This document shows positions 1 to 12,451 of a DNA stretch of 64,000 nucleotides, one piece after another. Both the position numbers and the translations under genes were made by a program. The notes beneath the pieces are model-generated. The model saw only the letters and a list, made by a program, of their open reading frames with translations, was not told where the DNA came from and did no database searches. Position 1 is the first letter of the stretch. Each line of letters begins with the position of its first letter. The DNA is taken from the NCBI RefSeq assembly GCF_902686445.1, contig NC_062220.1, positions 96,596,143 to 96,660,142 of the forward strand. The letters are read 5' to 3'. Source of the stretch: Sciurus carolinensis. Taxonomy: Eukaryota; Chordata; Mammalia; Rodentia; Sciuridae.

Positions 1-3000
1 CTCATTCTGTCCTGATGAGGCTTTGCTGGACAGTAGATCTGAGGCAGCCCACTTTGCCTTCAAACTTCACAGTATATTCTTATGAAGTTAATAAACTCTC
101 AGAGTTTCACGGTGGTCCAAAAAAGCAATTAAAATGTCATGAACTCTGTTTGAATAAATCACCAAGCACCCCTAGGTATCAGTTCTTCCTTCCATGAACA
201 AACTTGTTTGTAGGGTTTTGGGGATGATTCCCTGGTATTCAAAACATAGAATCTCTAACACATTATGCGGCAACCAGTGGGAGGTGAATGGAGATGATGA
301 ATTCCATCCTCTTCCCTCCCAGCCCTGGGTAGTTCACCACTACTAGAAATCTGGGAAGTGTAATACTGGACATTGTCTTCTATCTGAGATAATCAGGTTA
401 TTTCAATATAGTTGTAACGTCTCTATAGATCCAAAGACAGTAGGAAAAGAAATAAAATAAGAAATCCTGGGGTACAGTTATTGACATCTCTGTGTGTCTG
501 GAGCTACAGTTGACAGCTAGTCAGACTCCCAGTTTCCTTCAGAGACATCAACTTGTGGAAGACAGGAAGGGCTGAGGTCTAGCAGGGCTCATAACTGGAC
601 AAGGCAACTCCTCCTTGGAAAAGATTGGGTCACAGACATGATAGGGGAATGTAAAAATTCATTTGCTTGACTCTAATGACATGGTACTTCCCAGGGACTA
701 TTAAACTAGGTCATCATATCATAGGTCATTTTCTTTGAATTTTACATGAAGGACCTATTTGCTTATAAATGACTTTGGACAAGGGTTTTTTTTAAAGAAG
801 GAAACATATTCTCAAAAGCCTTATTTGTGGCTTGTCAGTACCTGAGTATGTATGAAAATTCTTATTTATATACCCAACAGGGAAAGAATATGCTTCCTTT
901 CTACTATTAAAATAAATATTTATCCTTGTTTCAATTATATGTATCTAATTTCAACTAAAAGCAAATGATAGTATTTCAAAAACATCAAAATTATCAAGAA
1001 ATTAAACATTCTTTTTAAAAAATCCCTCAATCAATTTGAGAAATAGGTTAAGAAATCACCTACCAGAGTGAAGAGCAGACGAATATATGTGGCTATGACA
1101 TTTCATTTCTGCATGCCTGAAAATAAGGCTGAGGAGATAAGGAGTCAGGCCAGGGTGAGGAGGAGGCCTCCAGAGTGTCAGCAGGGAACAGGCATCTCAA
1201 ACCCGTGCTCCCAGGTCAGTCATTCCTGGAAGTCAGTAATTTATCCTCAACATGTGGAGCAATACCCATAACTATATAATGCCAAAATAAACATTCCACT
1301 TACCAGAAATAAAAGTTAAATACTTAATTATCTTATTGGCTTTTCAGATTTTGAGGGAAGATCCTTTGTTGTTATAATTATGTCATCAACATTTTTAAAT
1401 TGATTTCAGGGGGAAGTTGAATTGATTTCCAAGTAACCAAGTTGACTGCATGCCACCTGTGATCTTCAGATGAGGCAATTACTGGTCTCTGTGTGAATCA
1501 AACCCTCATGACACAGGTCAAAGCCTTCTGTGACCCTCACACAAGGCTCTGCTCTGGAGTCACGATGACTCCAGGACCTGGTGAGTTCCTTTTTGTGAGG
1601 ATGTGGGAGAGCTGACTCCCTGCCTCCTCCCTGGGAGAGGATGTTGCCAGGCAACTCCCATCAGTGCCTTATAGAGAAAGTCTGCACTATCAAGGTCCCC
1701 AGGGATTCACTGGGATCCTCTTACATCCAAGCTGGATACAACTCAAGATCCCGTGGTCAGATTTAACAATACTGTCCACTTGTTAACAAGACTTTGGAAA
1801 TGTATCTAGTCCTGGATTTCTCATTCTCTGCATGGCTGACATTTTGGACTGTATATTTCTTGTTTGTGGGGGTGGGCAGAGTGATGTTGTCATGTAAACT
1901 GTAGGATGTTTAGCAGCATCCATTGTCTCTGCCCACGAGGTGCCAGTATTGTTCCCCATGTTCTGACAACCAAAATTATCTTAGGACATTGCCAATGCCA
2001 AGAGCAGGGATTGCCCCCAAGTGAGAAGCACTGCTTTAATGCTTTTCTTTAGGAAGCAGATATGTTTTATTATAGTTGTCCTGAACCTGGGCTTCACCCA
2101 GGCTGGGGTCCAAAGGATACTCCAGCTTATTTCCCAATAAGTGAAAATTCTACTTGCTCACCAATAATAGCATTTAATTTTTGCCATCTCTTTTCTTGAG
2201 AAATAGAAGTGGAGACAACAGTAACTCCACCACTCAGCACAGAGACAGCAACTTGGTGTGAACTCTTGTCACCAGTGACTTCCATAAACTTCATGCTAAA
2301 TTCTTTTTGCTGTTTCATGGCCTATGTTTAGCAATTGTTAAATCCTTTTAGTGAATGAAGCAGAATACCTTCCCTAAAGTGAAAGTTCAATAAATATTGG
2401 GTATATTAAATAATAAGTATAGGAGATAATTCTTAATAGAGATTTTCCTGGAATGAATGAAAGATATTAAAGTAAAGCCATAATGCCTTAACTAGAAGTG
2501 TTTAAAATTTCCAAAGCACTTTTACATATGTAGGTTTGTTGTTGTTGTTGTTTAATTCAAGCAATGGTATTTTGAGCAGCAGAAGTCCCAGAGACTTTGT
2601 CTTTGGCTCAATTAGAAGAAGTGGTGATAAATTTTGTTTAACATCAAATATTACCACTCCAAAGCATACATGAGATATGTTTGTCTTTTTATTCCTCCCT
2701 GGCAGTGGTTAGATCAGGCCATGTGTGTTAAATTTAGCTTCTAGGACAATTAAAATCAGTTAATTTAATATATATTTTTACTTAATGGAAAGAGGTAGAT
2801 CAGAGGAAGATAGTGTAATGCAAATTGACTAGTACCAAAGAAGTCACAAAACATGTGTGCATATTGACCAAAAGTAAAATTAAACTAAAACTGTAGTGAG
2901 TGGGGAGGTTGGCCCAGATGAATAAATATGCATGATGTAGAAAATCTGTGAGAGAAAACAATTTTCTGAAAATGTGAGGCTGAACATTTGTATATTCTTA

Positions 3001-3056
3001 TGCAAAAAGAATAGAGCTGCTGAAAACACGTAAAATCACTACAAGACTGATTATCT

Positions 3057-3175
3057 AGGGCTGGGGTTGTGGCTCAGTGGTAGAGCGCTTGCCTTGTATG
3101 TGTGAGGCACTGGGTTTGATCCTCAGCACTGCATATAAATAAAGAAAACAAAGAGATCCATCAATAACTAAAAAA
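3057..3175 (+). mobile_element. ID SINE
   Basis: It begins GGGCTGGGGTTGTGGCTCAG, contains TAGAGCGCTTGCCT and ends in an A-rich tail with AAATAAAG. This is the tRNA-derived ID family and one of the clearer copies in the window. Confidence 0.9.
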
Positions 3176-3270
3176 CAATTAAAGAATGATTACATAGGAG
3201 ATTGTATAGAAACATGCAAGTAGAAACTGTGGTTATCCAATTCACAATAGTGAATGAAGAACCAATGAAC

Positions 3271-3309
3271 ATTTGTCAACTGAGATGGCTCTGATGTTTT
3301 GCTACTGTG
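3271..3309 (-). promoter_or_regulatory. 23-RSS of the TRGV9-like pseudogene, copy A
   Basis: The heptamer on the minus strand is CACAGTA (3303-3309; consensus CACAGTG), directly after the codons of a CAFWEV-type V end. A 23-nt spacer leads to TTGACAAAT (3271-3279), a poor nonamer. Spacing is right for a TRGV 23-RSS but the nonamer is decayed, so it is probably a weak or dead signal. Confidence 0.5.
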
Positions 3310-3766
3310 CACCTCCCAGAAAGCACAATAGGAGGGAGCTGAGTCTTGTTTCCCTGCATTAGGAATGGTGAAGGTAGATGTATCATGTCCTCCTCAGATT
3401 TGCCCAGTGTAATATCTAACAGCAGGATAACAGTGTTGTCCCATGACATGTACAGTAGGCCTGCCCAGGTCTTTCCTGACATGTATATGGACATGGCAGA
3501 AAGAGTTACCCCAGGCAAAACCTTACAGGTGTGCTATTTCTGTTGGTATTTGATTACTGGAAGTTTTTGCTTGGGGAGTTTGACTCCTTGGTTCAGTAAA
3601 GACACAAACACTGGAAAAAGCAAGGGAGATGTCACAGAAATAGAACAAAAGCATGAAATTTTTAAAAATGTAGAATTAAAGAATATCAATTAAAATGATT
3701 TGAGGAGATAACCAACACACAGGCCCCAAAGACAACAAAAGCTACTGCTGGCTGCGGAGACAGCAT
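3310..3766 (-). pseudogene. TRGV9: TRGV9-like variable segment pseudogene, copy A
   Basis: This is a T-cell receptor gamma V segment related to human TRGV9 (subgroup 2). Leader exon 3713-3766 reads MLSPQPAVAFVVFGACVL-like and ends at a GT, but the donor is GTTATC, which is non-consensus. The intron is about 102 nt and ends in a T-rich tract and CAG. V exon 3310-3610 retains recognisable pieces including a terminal YCAFWEV, the TRGV9-type end (human CALWEV). The middle needs several frame changes, contains stops, and has Met where the framework-2 Trp is expected (IYMS instead of VYWY). It is clearly non-functional. The same gene exists in copy B at 46.3 kb with different lesions. Confidence 0.82.
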
Positions 3767-6700
3767 GGCTGAGGGTTGTGCTCTCCTCTGCAGCAGCCAG
3801 AGTCACCTCTTAGGAGATCCTGTGGCTCTGTGTCTTTGCTGAGTCAAGAAGTCAGACTCCCCACTGGTCCAGGTGAAATGGGCCTTCCCAAGCAGCTCTC
3901 CTGCCTAATTGTGAAGGAGAGTCCTGAGCACCCGTTAGCCCTTCAACTCTGTGTACAAGGCCCACCACCTTAAATCTGGCCCTGGAGAGGAGATGACCAC
4001 CTCAGAACTCCAGATGACCCATTCAGCAGTCAGCTCCCACCATGTGCAAGGCATGGGGTTTAGTTCTTTGGGACTGAGACACAGTAATGTGGCACCTGAA
4101 AACAAGGAGCCATCTAAGAGAGAGATGGCATGAGTCATAAATTGGTCTAGGTCTTTTTTTTTTTTTTTCCATCTATTACCTTTCACGAAGTTAATTACTT
4201 AATAATCTCAGTAAGATGTCAGATCAGGGTGGTGGTGGTCAAGATATGCTGCACATCATTTAACCCATAGACATCTTATTTAACCTACTTGGAGACTTTG
4301 GTTCATCAGTCAGTTGACCCTGTTCAGCCACCCCAACATCCTATAGCTTGGGATCTCCTGGCCACTTTACTTGTCTGAATCCTCCATTCCTGGTGCTTGT
4401 GCCTATTTAAATTTCATCTTTATGTCTTTTTCCAGATACTTGAGCTATACACCTCTACTAAACCTTGGCCTTTACTATAGGAAGCAATTCTTCCTCTTTC
4501 AGAATTAATGAGCTTGATTTTGTCTTTTTTTTTTTTTTTAATCTAACCCAAGACCTGTAATCTGTGTTAGAATGGTTTTTCCCAACTGTTCCTCCCCAGT
4601 TTTCTTCACCCTGCTCTATTCTGCTTCTGAGGATCAAGTCCAGAGCTGCTAGGATCTGAGACCTCTATGAGGTGACACCTCCTCCCTTTCCTTCTGTCCT
4701 TAGTAACTCTCTCCCTAGAATCACATGATTCACATCTATGACTTGACTGGCAGTTTTCCTGTCTGGACTACAATATATCCCACCATTTCTGCTCATCTTT
4801 GTGCTCAGCTCAGCACTCTCTCCTCCAGGAAGCTTCTCAGCCAGGAAGTCAGGGGTGGATGTGCCTCCAATTGCTTTCTAGTGGCGCCACCTAGTGTCTA
4901 CCTCTCTTGTAGCCCTTCCTGCTCAAGCCTTGGCCTGTTTACTCATTGTTCTCTCTCATTGGACTCCTCTGGGAACCATTAGCAGGGGAGTGAGATCAGG
5001 TTTTTTTGTTTGTTTGTTTGTTTGTTTGTTTTTTCTTTTATTCCCATTTGTGGAATAGAAAAAATTAAGAAATGAGTGGAATAGTGGACATTGAAGTATT
5101 TCTCTTCATTGTGATGACCCTGAAAGATCATGATTTAAAGTATAACCTTTAAAAAAGAGCTATCAAGTAATAAGCATGTCTCAAACACTCTGCATTCATT
5201 ATTATATTGAAGTCCATGGGCCCCAGCTGAAAGCCAGGTAGGAAATGGCTCAAGGTATCACAACTTCTCATTGACAGATTTGAGATTGATTCTGTCTGAC
5301 TACAAAATCTGTGTCATTTGAATACCTCCCTCTGCTTTTTCTCATCTATCTAGTGAGAATAAGCAACTTTCTTGTGTTTGTGAGTCATAAATAAGTTAAC
5401 CCAGATAGAGGGTTTGCAACAGTGCCTGACAGGCATCGAGCCCTGAGAAACTGGTGGTGGCGTCTGTCAGACTGGATCATACTGCCTTGAATGAACAGGT
5501 CCAGGTGAGCATCAGAAGCACACAAGCCCTGCTCCTGTCACACTGAATCCCTCATTCCAGCATCAAGGCTCCCAGAATCAAGTGACAATGAGAGTAAAAG
5601 AACTTCGTACCACTACTTAGAAATAAATGCTTACAAGTCCATCAATGATTACCATAAAGCCAGGAGTCAAAAATATTTAAAATCAAACGATATTATTCAG
5701 GGAGACATCAGGTTTTAGAACTAGTGTTACCTCCTTTTTGTACATGAGAAATTAATGCCTATAGGAACAAGGACCTGGAATAAGGTCACAGAGCCCCTAA
5801 GGGTAGATGGTGAAGGTTCACAGCTTGGCTTCACTATAGGGTGCTGATGGGACTCTCCGAAGCCAGGCGTGTTTCTACTATATATCCCTAGTTAAAAAGA
5901 GAAGTTGAGAAAGAGACTGAATGAATTAAGAACATGAGGGATCACTTTTTTTCACTACCCACTCAATAATCTTTTTATATTATTGATTTTTATGAAGAAG
6001 AAGTCATATATACATTGACTCTTCAATTGAAAAACCATTTGCATTCAGTTTAGACTTCAAAGAAATTTTTATTTTAGTATTTTTCTTCCACATGTAAAGC
6101 AAGAGAAGGGCTTCCTGTTTAGTATAAGAGGAGTGATAACACAAGCTAGCTTGATTTCTTTCTTTCTTTTTCTTTGTTTCTTTCTTTTTATTTGTTTTTC
6201 AATTATGTAAGTTTAGCTATTTTATACCAACAATGTAGACCTACTGATATTTATGACTTGACTTTATTATGAAAATTTTATTTTCATGATTTAGCAAATA
6301 TTTAAGGAAACAGGATGGAGAACTAGAGTTCAGAGAAGCCTGGGTGCATCCACATCCTGTGCTGGGTGATGCTCAGGGGGCAGTGGAGGGCCAGGGGACC
6401 AACATCTCCCCCCAGGTTTAGTTTGTCACCCTGCCATGAGGACTAGCTCATATGGTCAATTCCTGCACCATCCCTCCAATGGATGAGGGTGTGGAAAGTA
6501 GGTAATATTGTTACCTAAGCTTCCATTTGCTGACTCTACTGCCATAAGAAGCATCCATGGGGCAAGAACTTGAAAGCTGGAAACAAGAGTAGTCTCTCTG
6601 TCTCAGCTATTCAATAATTTGACAATCAATCCAGAGTCTTTCATCTTTGAAATCTTTTGCAAAATATTTTATTTGTGCATTCTTTAGGGAAGGCAGTCAA

Positions 6701-7540
6701 ATTCTTAAATAATGCATCTCCAATATCACTTTTCTGTAGATATAATTATGGGTAACCAGATTAGTGACAAATTTTAAATTTTCCACTTAGTGTATTAAAA
6801 AAGTAAAAGAAACCAGTTAAAACTAGTTTTAATGTTATTGCTCTATAATCCAAATGTCCAAAATATAATCATATCAACATTCAATCAATAGAAAGTTTAT
6901 TGAGTTATTTTGCATTCAAAGTCTTATCCTTGACTTAGGGGTTCACTGATGTGGGACTTTTCTAAGAACTTGGAAGCTGGGAACAAGAGTAGCCTCTCTG
7001 TCTCAGATTTTTAACAATTTGGCAGGAAATCCAGTCTTTCATTCTTGAAATGTTTTACAAAATATTTTACTTATGCCTTCTTCAGGTGAGGCATAAAGGT
7101 TATTTGTTACTCTAAGTCTTAAAATATGGTTTGTATTTTACATCTACAGCCCATCACAGCTTGAACCATTGCAGTAGCACTGTTTAAGGGCTTACTAACC
7201 ACATGGAGTCAGAGGTACCTGGATTGATCAGTACAGTTTATTGTTCAAATAGGGCAAAACTATGAACTGAGAACCTTCAAACAGCTCCCTTCCAATAATA
7301 TGGTTCACTGAGTCTGCAGCACGATATAAACTCCTCTGTCTTTAGCCTTATCCTCTTAAGTATAGTGGAAGTAGAACATCTGGGGTATTGGGGAGATCCT
7401 ATGCTGCTAAGGGGCAGGGGAAGGGGCTTTTGAACTTCCATGCCACAGGGAAACCAAAGGGGCCAAAAGTCTGTGAATATGTCTCAGGTTTGGCCAGATC
7501 AGGTAGTAAGACACATTTTTACGCAGAGACTGGGGAATTT
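3767..7540. other. Copy A intergenic DNA without a gene
   Basis: It holds the CTCF-motif segment, a GTTT microsatellite (about 5,009-5,035), MIR-like sequence near 5,150-5,330, and poly-T runs at 4,155 and 4,530. A pair of similar blocks at about 6,570-6,670 and 6,965-7,065 both contain a GGAAACAAGAGTAG/GGGAACAAGAGTAG stretch followed by CCTCTCTGTCTCAG-like sequence, a local duplication. Open frames are short and fit no known family. Confidence 0.5.
4881..4898 (-). promoter_or_regulatory. Predicted CTCF site, copy A
   Basis: Minus-strand reading GACACTAGGTGGCGCC fits the CTCF core CCASYAGRKGGCRS at every position but the first. It lies about 1.1 kb upstream of the TRGV9-like leader and is identical in copy B (48,328-48,345), although neighbouring bases differ. 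CTCF sites near V segments help loop antigen-receptor loci; binding here is inference from the motif. Confidence 0.55.
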
Positions 7541-7553
7541 TGTGGGACTCTGC

Positions 7554-7982
7554 TGGTTCTAGGTTGCACAGTGGTAGATGCCCTCAAAACCATTCTCTAG
7601 CTTCACAACAGGGCAAGTTATGACATCCTTGGTGTTCAGGTTGCCATTTTAATCCACTTTCAGGACTGACTTTCACTGCACCTCCCTGCTGAACATGTCC
7701 AGCTGGAGGAGTCTCTGGAGGACCTGGCCCTCCTGCTGCTGGTACCAGTGGATGTAGCTGACCCTGGTGTGGACTAAGCACTAAAGAAAGACCAAGCTTC
7801 CCTTGCATGCTAGGACCTGGGCTGGCTGCTGCAGCATGAGGAGCGACTGACCGGATGTGAGGGAGAGCAGAGAGGCAAGGGTGGCCCGATTCCTGGAAAC
7901 CTCTGCAGATACCACCCTGCAAGAAGGTGGGAGCCTTACCTGGGAACAATAAGGCCCACAAGACAGTGAGGTAATCTAACAT
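7554..7982 (-). pseudogene. TRGV: TRGV pseudogene (subgroup-1-like)
   Basis: Leader exon 7940-7982 encodes MLDYLTVLWALLFPG with a good GTAAGG donor. The probable V exon starts at 7846 after GGTCAG. The V part keeps the first conserved Cys, the framework-2 motif SYIHWYQQQEGQVLQRL and a terminal ENGFEGIYHCAT, matching human TRGV2-8 (IENDFGVYYCATWDG). A TAG precedes the first Cys, further stops and frame changes lie in framework 3, and TAG stands where the Trp after CAT is expected. The sequence after the V end (CAGCAGA) is a poor heptamer. It has no evident partner in copy B. Confidence 0.82.
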
Positions 7983-8544
7983 GGCTCTGTATTCTCACCA
8001 GGAGGACAGGATCCCAGGGTGACCCTTGGTCTCAAACTGCTGCCATGAGCTGCAATTTAGTTGGTGGTTGAGGCCAGGTGAAGACCTGAGTCTATTATTG
8101 GGTACAAGCATTTAATTGGTAAGAGAAATAAGAGAGGGAAGCAGACGTTTCGGAGAGAGAGAAGATAGATACACAAATCTATCCACAAGTTGAAGGGAGG
8201 AAGGATGGATGGTTAGATTTCTGAGAAATGTTTTATGAACATTCCTAGATTAATAGCAGCAATAGTGAGAACTGCTGGTGCACTCTCACATCCCTGTTTA
8301 TGCAGGGCTTGGGCTTTGCCATTATTGGCTTATGTTCTTTTCTCTATTAGAAAAGTAGCCTAGTGGGATAAATATCAACATCCTCAGTTTAGAAACATTG
8401 AAAGCAGGCTACTATTTGAAGTAACTTGTCAGAGACTGAACACCTAGCGGGAATGGAGTTTGGGAGACAAATTAAGACTCTCTACAGTAACAGAATCATG
8501 CATGTGCTGCTTGCTTTGGGACAAGGACAAGCACTGAAAAGTAG

Positions 8545-8650
8545 TCCCTGTCCAAAATGCATACTTTGCATCTGAGCTGTTTGATCTTGGGCAAGTTATT
8601 TTGCCTCCTTTTCCCCTCTGTGAATAGGGATGCAAGGGAGTTGCTTTGGG
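8545..8650 (+). repeat. MIR SINE fragment
   Basis: It contains GATCTTGGGCAAGTTATTTT and CCTCTGTGAATAGGGATG, recognisable as the MIR core region (consensus GGGCAAGTTACTTAACCTCTC...). It is an old, decayed copy. Confidence 0.6.
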
Positions 8651-8737
8651 TGGAATACTGTAAAAAAATGCATAATATAGTCATAGATACATAGAAAACT
8701 CTCAAGAAATGTGGGATATGATTGTTAAAATGAGAAG

Positions 8738-9333
8738 TGTGATAACTGGGTCAAATGGTGCTTCCATTCCAAGTTTTCTGAGGAATCTCCGTGTGACGCA
8801 GCCACATCAGTGTTTTTAACAGCTCAACTCACAATAGCTAAATTATGGAACCAACCTAAGTGCCTTCAACAGATGAATGGATAAAGAAAACTTGGTATAT
8901 GTATATGGACTATTAATCAGCTTTAAAGAAGAATGAAATTATTGTATTTGCTGGTAAATGGATGGAGTTGGAGAATATCATGCTAAGAGAAATAAGCTAA
9001 ACCCAAAACAGCAAAGACCAAATGTTTTCTGTGATATGCAGATGAATTCACAAATAAGCGGTGTGGGTGGGGGTACTAGGGAAGAATAGCATTACTTCAA
9101 ACTAGGTCAAGGAGAGTGAAGGGACGGGAAGGGGTATAGGGTAGGAAGGATAGTAGAATGAAACAGACATTATTACCTCATATACATATATGACTGCATG
9201 ACTGATATGATTCTACAGTACATACAATCAGAAAAATGAGAAACCGTACTCCATTTATGTATGATTTATCAAAATGCATAAATGCATTCTACTGTCATGT
9301 ATAACTAATTAGAACAAATTTTAAAAAGTCAGA
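8738..9333 (+). mobile_element. L1 3' fragment with inverted 5' end
   Basis: Bases 8,791-9,333 match the plus-strand 3' end of the L1 at 61.9-62.4 kb (GTGACGCAGCCACATCA, then GGATGGAGTTGGAGAATATC, then the 3' UTR ending ATTAGAACAAATTTTAAAAAG). Bases 8,738-8,790 are L1 ORF2 in the opposite orientation (CTGGGTCAAATGGTG... is the complement of ...CACCATTTGACCCAG). This is the structure left by twin priming. Confidence 0.85.
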
Positions 9334-11934
9334 TAGGTTGCAGTAGGTGATCTCTTGGGACCAAATGTAGTGGAAATTACAGGTTATGACATGGTTTTAG
9401 TTAATCAGATGGTGTGTGTTTGTGTGTGTGTGTATAAGTGTATGTGTGTTCCAAATAGCAGAGTTTACACTGGACCAGGGCATAGGTAGGAACTAAAGGC
9501 AGAACCAGTCCACTGGGACATCAGAAATGGAGAAGACAGGTGTTGGGAACCTCAGGTCAAGGTACATGTGCAGTGATGCTTGGAGAGACAGACTTAGCCT
9601 TGATGCCAAGCAAACTGCAGGTTCATGTTCAGTTATGGTAATAGCTCCCAGGACCTTGTAAGGAGTCAGGCAGATGGCCACAGGAGAAGGCGGTGGGCAT
9701 GGCAGGAGGGGGTTTGACTCTGAAAGGATGTTGTGAGTCCTGGGGTTCTTGCAACCAGACCCAGTTCTTGAGCTCTTCTTCTGGGGTAGCACCTGAGAGT
9801 CAGTCTTGCGCATAGCAACCAAGGTTCTGTTTCCCATGTCTCCAGAGGCAGGCTTTGGGTTGTGCTGGTTTAGTGATTTGATGGTCATATATAAAGCTAA
9901 TGGAATTTTTTGATCAAAGAATATTTTGATACTACCATTTTATACCTTCTATAGACATCAAGCCCAAATGTTAAATTGACAGGTGTGCCAACATTAGCAG
10001 AGTGAAATAACCTATTTAAAGAGATATGCAATGTAGATGGTAAGCAATGGGGTGGTAAGAAAAATGGCAATCTTTTTCTTTCTATTTTTTTCTGTTTTTC
10101 AGATTTCTACCTACAAGAAAATATTTCTTTGGGGGATAAAAATCTATTGCCACCAATTGTGTCATGAAAATAAATTTTATATTTTGTTGTCAGGATTCAC
10201 AACTATATCTCTTAATTATTATTCTCACTTTTATTAATTACTTGATAAAATCTGGACCAAACCTGCAGCCACACACTCTTTTCATACACATTTTCTTTCC
10301 TTTTCTCTACTGCTCTTCCTGGTATGTCATGTCTGTGCTCTCCTCCAGATGGTGTAGGGCACAATCATCTAAATTAGACACATACTGAAAGCACTAGGAC
10401 ACCACCCTTGGGCAGGCTGTAGTCCAGGAGGAGCCAGGCTGGGCCTTCTCAGCCTTTGGCAAGGTTTGGGGGATTCTCAGCAAGACACTCATGGTTTCCA
10501 GTAAAAGAGAAACATGGGGTTGAATGAGGGAAACACACTATCTCCCAAACTGAGTCCTCCTGCTCTTGTCCCAAAGGAAACCACTCTGGTGGACCCAGAC
10601 CTCAGGCTGCTTTGGGTGGCCACGCAGAGGGTGGTAAGAGCATAAGAGGACACAAGGAACCCTATGTGAAGATCCAAAGGCTACGTGTGGAAACTTACCT
10701 CTAAATCTTGGTTCTATGAGTTTAGCTTTGCAAATTCATGCATAAGAGAACCATATACTGTTTTTATGTTCTTCTGTTTGGTTTATTTCATGTAGCCTAA
10801 TGTCTTTCAGGCTGTGTTGTGTTGTTTGCAGATGGAAGAACTTTGTTCTTTTTAAATATTGAATAACTTTTTGGAGATTCCTCTGTGTGTGTGTGTGTGT
10901 GTGTGTGTGCCTGTTTGTGTGTGAGTGCATGTGCCCATCAATCACATTGCCTTTCTCCATTCATCCATCACAGACATTTAAGTGTTTTCCATATCCTCTC
11001 TGTTGGGAAGAATTCACCAAAGAACATGGGAGAGCAGACATCTTTTTGAGAGAGTAATTTTATTTCCTTTGTTTATGTACTCACAAATGGGATTGCCACG
11101 GTTTCCAGAAGAAATTGGGTCCAGGTTCCCAGATGTTTAAGAATGAACACCTCAAATGCCAAGATAAACAAGGAAGCAGAAATTCATTAAAGAGGAGATA
11201 AATGTTGAGTGTAGAAAGTTCCCAACAGAGGCTGGCTGTGGGAGGGGCAAGAGTGCCACCAGGGTCTTTCCACATCCCCTCTTTTAAAGGCACACAACAG
11301 GAAGTTGACTGACTCCCTGTAACCTGTCCTTGAGATTTTAATTGTCCTACGTGTGCACTCAGGCTGAATGGTGAAGTTAACTTTTTTCATAAAAATGGAG
11401 ATCTTTTGTCCCTTTTGGGAAACAGATGTTGTTAGTTGTGCTGGAGCATATCAAATAGTGGAGCATACCTCAAATGGTGGTCCTGACATCCATCCTCCTT
11501 AACGACCCTCACCTGACTGCCTGTTTCCCCAATCTCACACCTACTAGAAGTTCTGCTTTTCATTTTATGAAGAACTTCCCTAACATTTTCCATAATAACT
11601 ACATCAATTTACATTACTATGAAAAATATCTAATGATTTTCTTTTCTTCACATTTTTAACAGCACTATTAGTCTTCTGATTTTTAGTCAATAGCTTTTAT
11701 AACAGATGTGAGATGAGCAACACCTTTTTAAAAAGAAAGTCATAGGTAGTGCACTATAAATTCCCACTTGGCTAAGAAGTCATCAAAGCTTAGAAACTTG
11801 AAGACAGGAGAGAGGTCTTGTTCCAGGGGCCTCTCTGCTACTCACTGTGAAGGGAAGAAAAGAAATGCAGGTGACTCCTTCAATGGCACAGGACCAGGAA
11901 CAGTTGAGGCAGGATGGGAATACCCACTCGGTTA
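9334..11934. other. Copy A intergenic DNA, ancient repeats only
   Basis: It contains TG microsatellites at about 9,412-9,445 and 10,884-10,920. An old minus-strand L1-like stretch at about 10,730-11,000 includes CATTCATCCATCACAGACATTTAAG, related to L1 3' ORF2. An open frame of about 130 codons on the minus strand (9,493-9,888) resembles no family I know and is probably chance. Confidence 0.5.
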
Positions 11935-12451
11935 TGGTAAGATATGAGGTGTCCCCCCAAATCTCATGTGTGAGACAATGCAATAATGTTTAGAGGTAAA
12001 ATGATTGGGTTATGAAAAACTTAACCTAGTCAACCTAATCTGAGTGTTAATCCCCTGATAGGGATTAACTGGGTGGTGACTGTAGACAGGTAGGGTGTGG
12101 CGGGAGGAGAGGGGTCATTGGGGGTATGTCTCTGGGATTTATATTTTGTCTGTGGTGAAGGGAGTGCCTAGGTACTCCCTCTCTCTTCCCACCTCTCTCT
12201 CTCTGCCCCTGTCCCTCCCTCCTTTCCTCCCTTTCCCTCTCTCTTTCACTCTGCTTTCTGGTGTCTTGTTCTGAACCACTTTCCTCTATCACACTTTTCT
12301 GCCATGATGTTCTGTCCTTCTTTGAACCCAGAGCAATAAAGTTGGCTGTCTGTGGACTGAGATAACTGAGCCCCCAAATATATTTTTCCTCCTCTAAAAT
12401 TATTCTTGTCATGTCTTTTGGTCACAGCAAGGAAAAAAACTGACTAAAACA
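11935..12451 (+). mobile_element. MaLR-type solo LTR
   Basis: It opens TGGTAAGATATGAGGTGTCC, followed by CCCAAATCTCATGTG, and ends near CAAGGAAAAAAACTGACTAA. This matches the pattern of MLT1/MST mammalian-apparent LTR elements, including GAGCAATAAAGTTGG (poly-A signal) and ACTGAGATAACTGAGCCCCC. A CT-rich tract lies within. No internal region is attached and it is absent at the corresponding place in copy B as far as I can align. Confidence 0.7.

Noticed and set aside
4080..4110. CACATTACTGTGTC on the minus strand, like a V-segment Y-Y-C end
   Set aside because: No upstream framework-3 codons, no RSS, and the surrounding sequence looks like an old MIR-type repeat.
9493..9888. 131-codon open frame on the minus strand
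   Set aside because: Low-complexity, Pro/Ser/Leu-rich, no domain, signal or splice context; length is within chance for this GC content.
12065..12412. 115-codon Arg/Glu-rich frame (minus)
   Set aside because: It is the complement of the CT-rich tract of a MaLR LTR.
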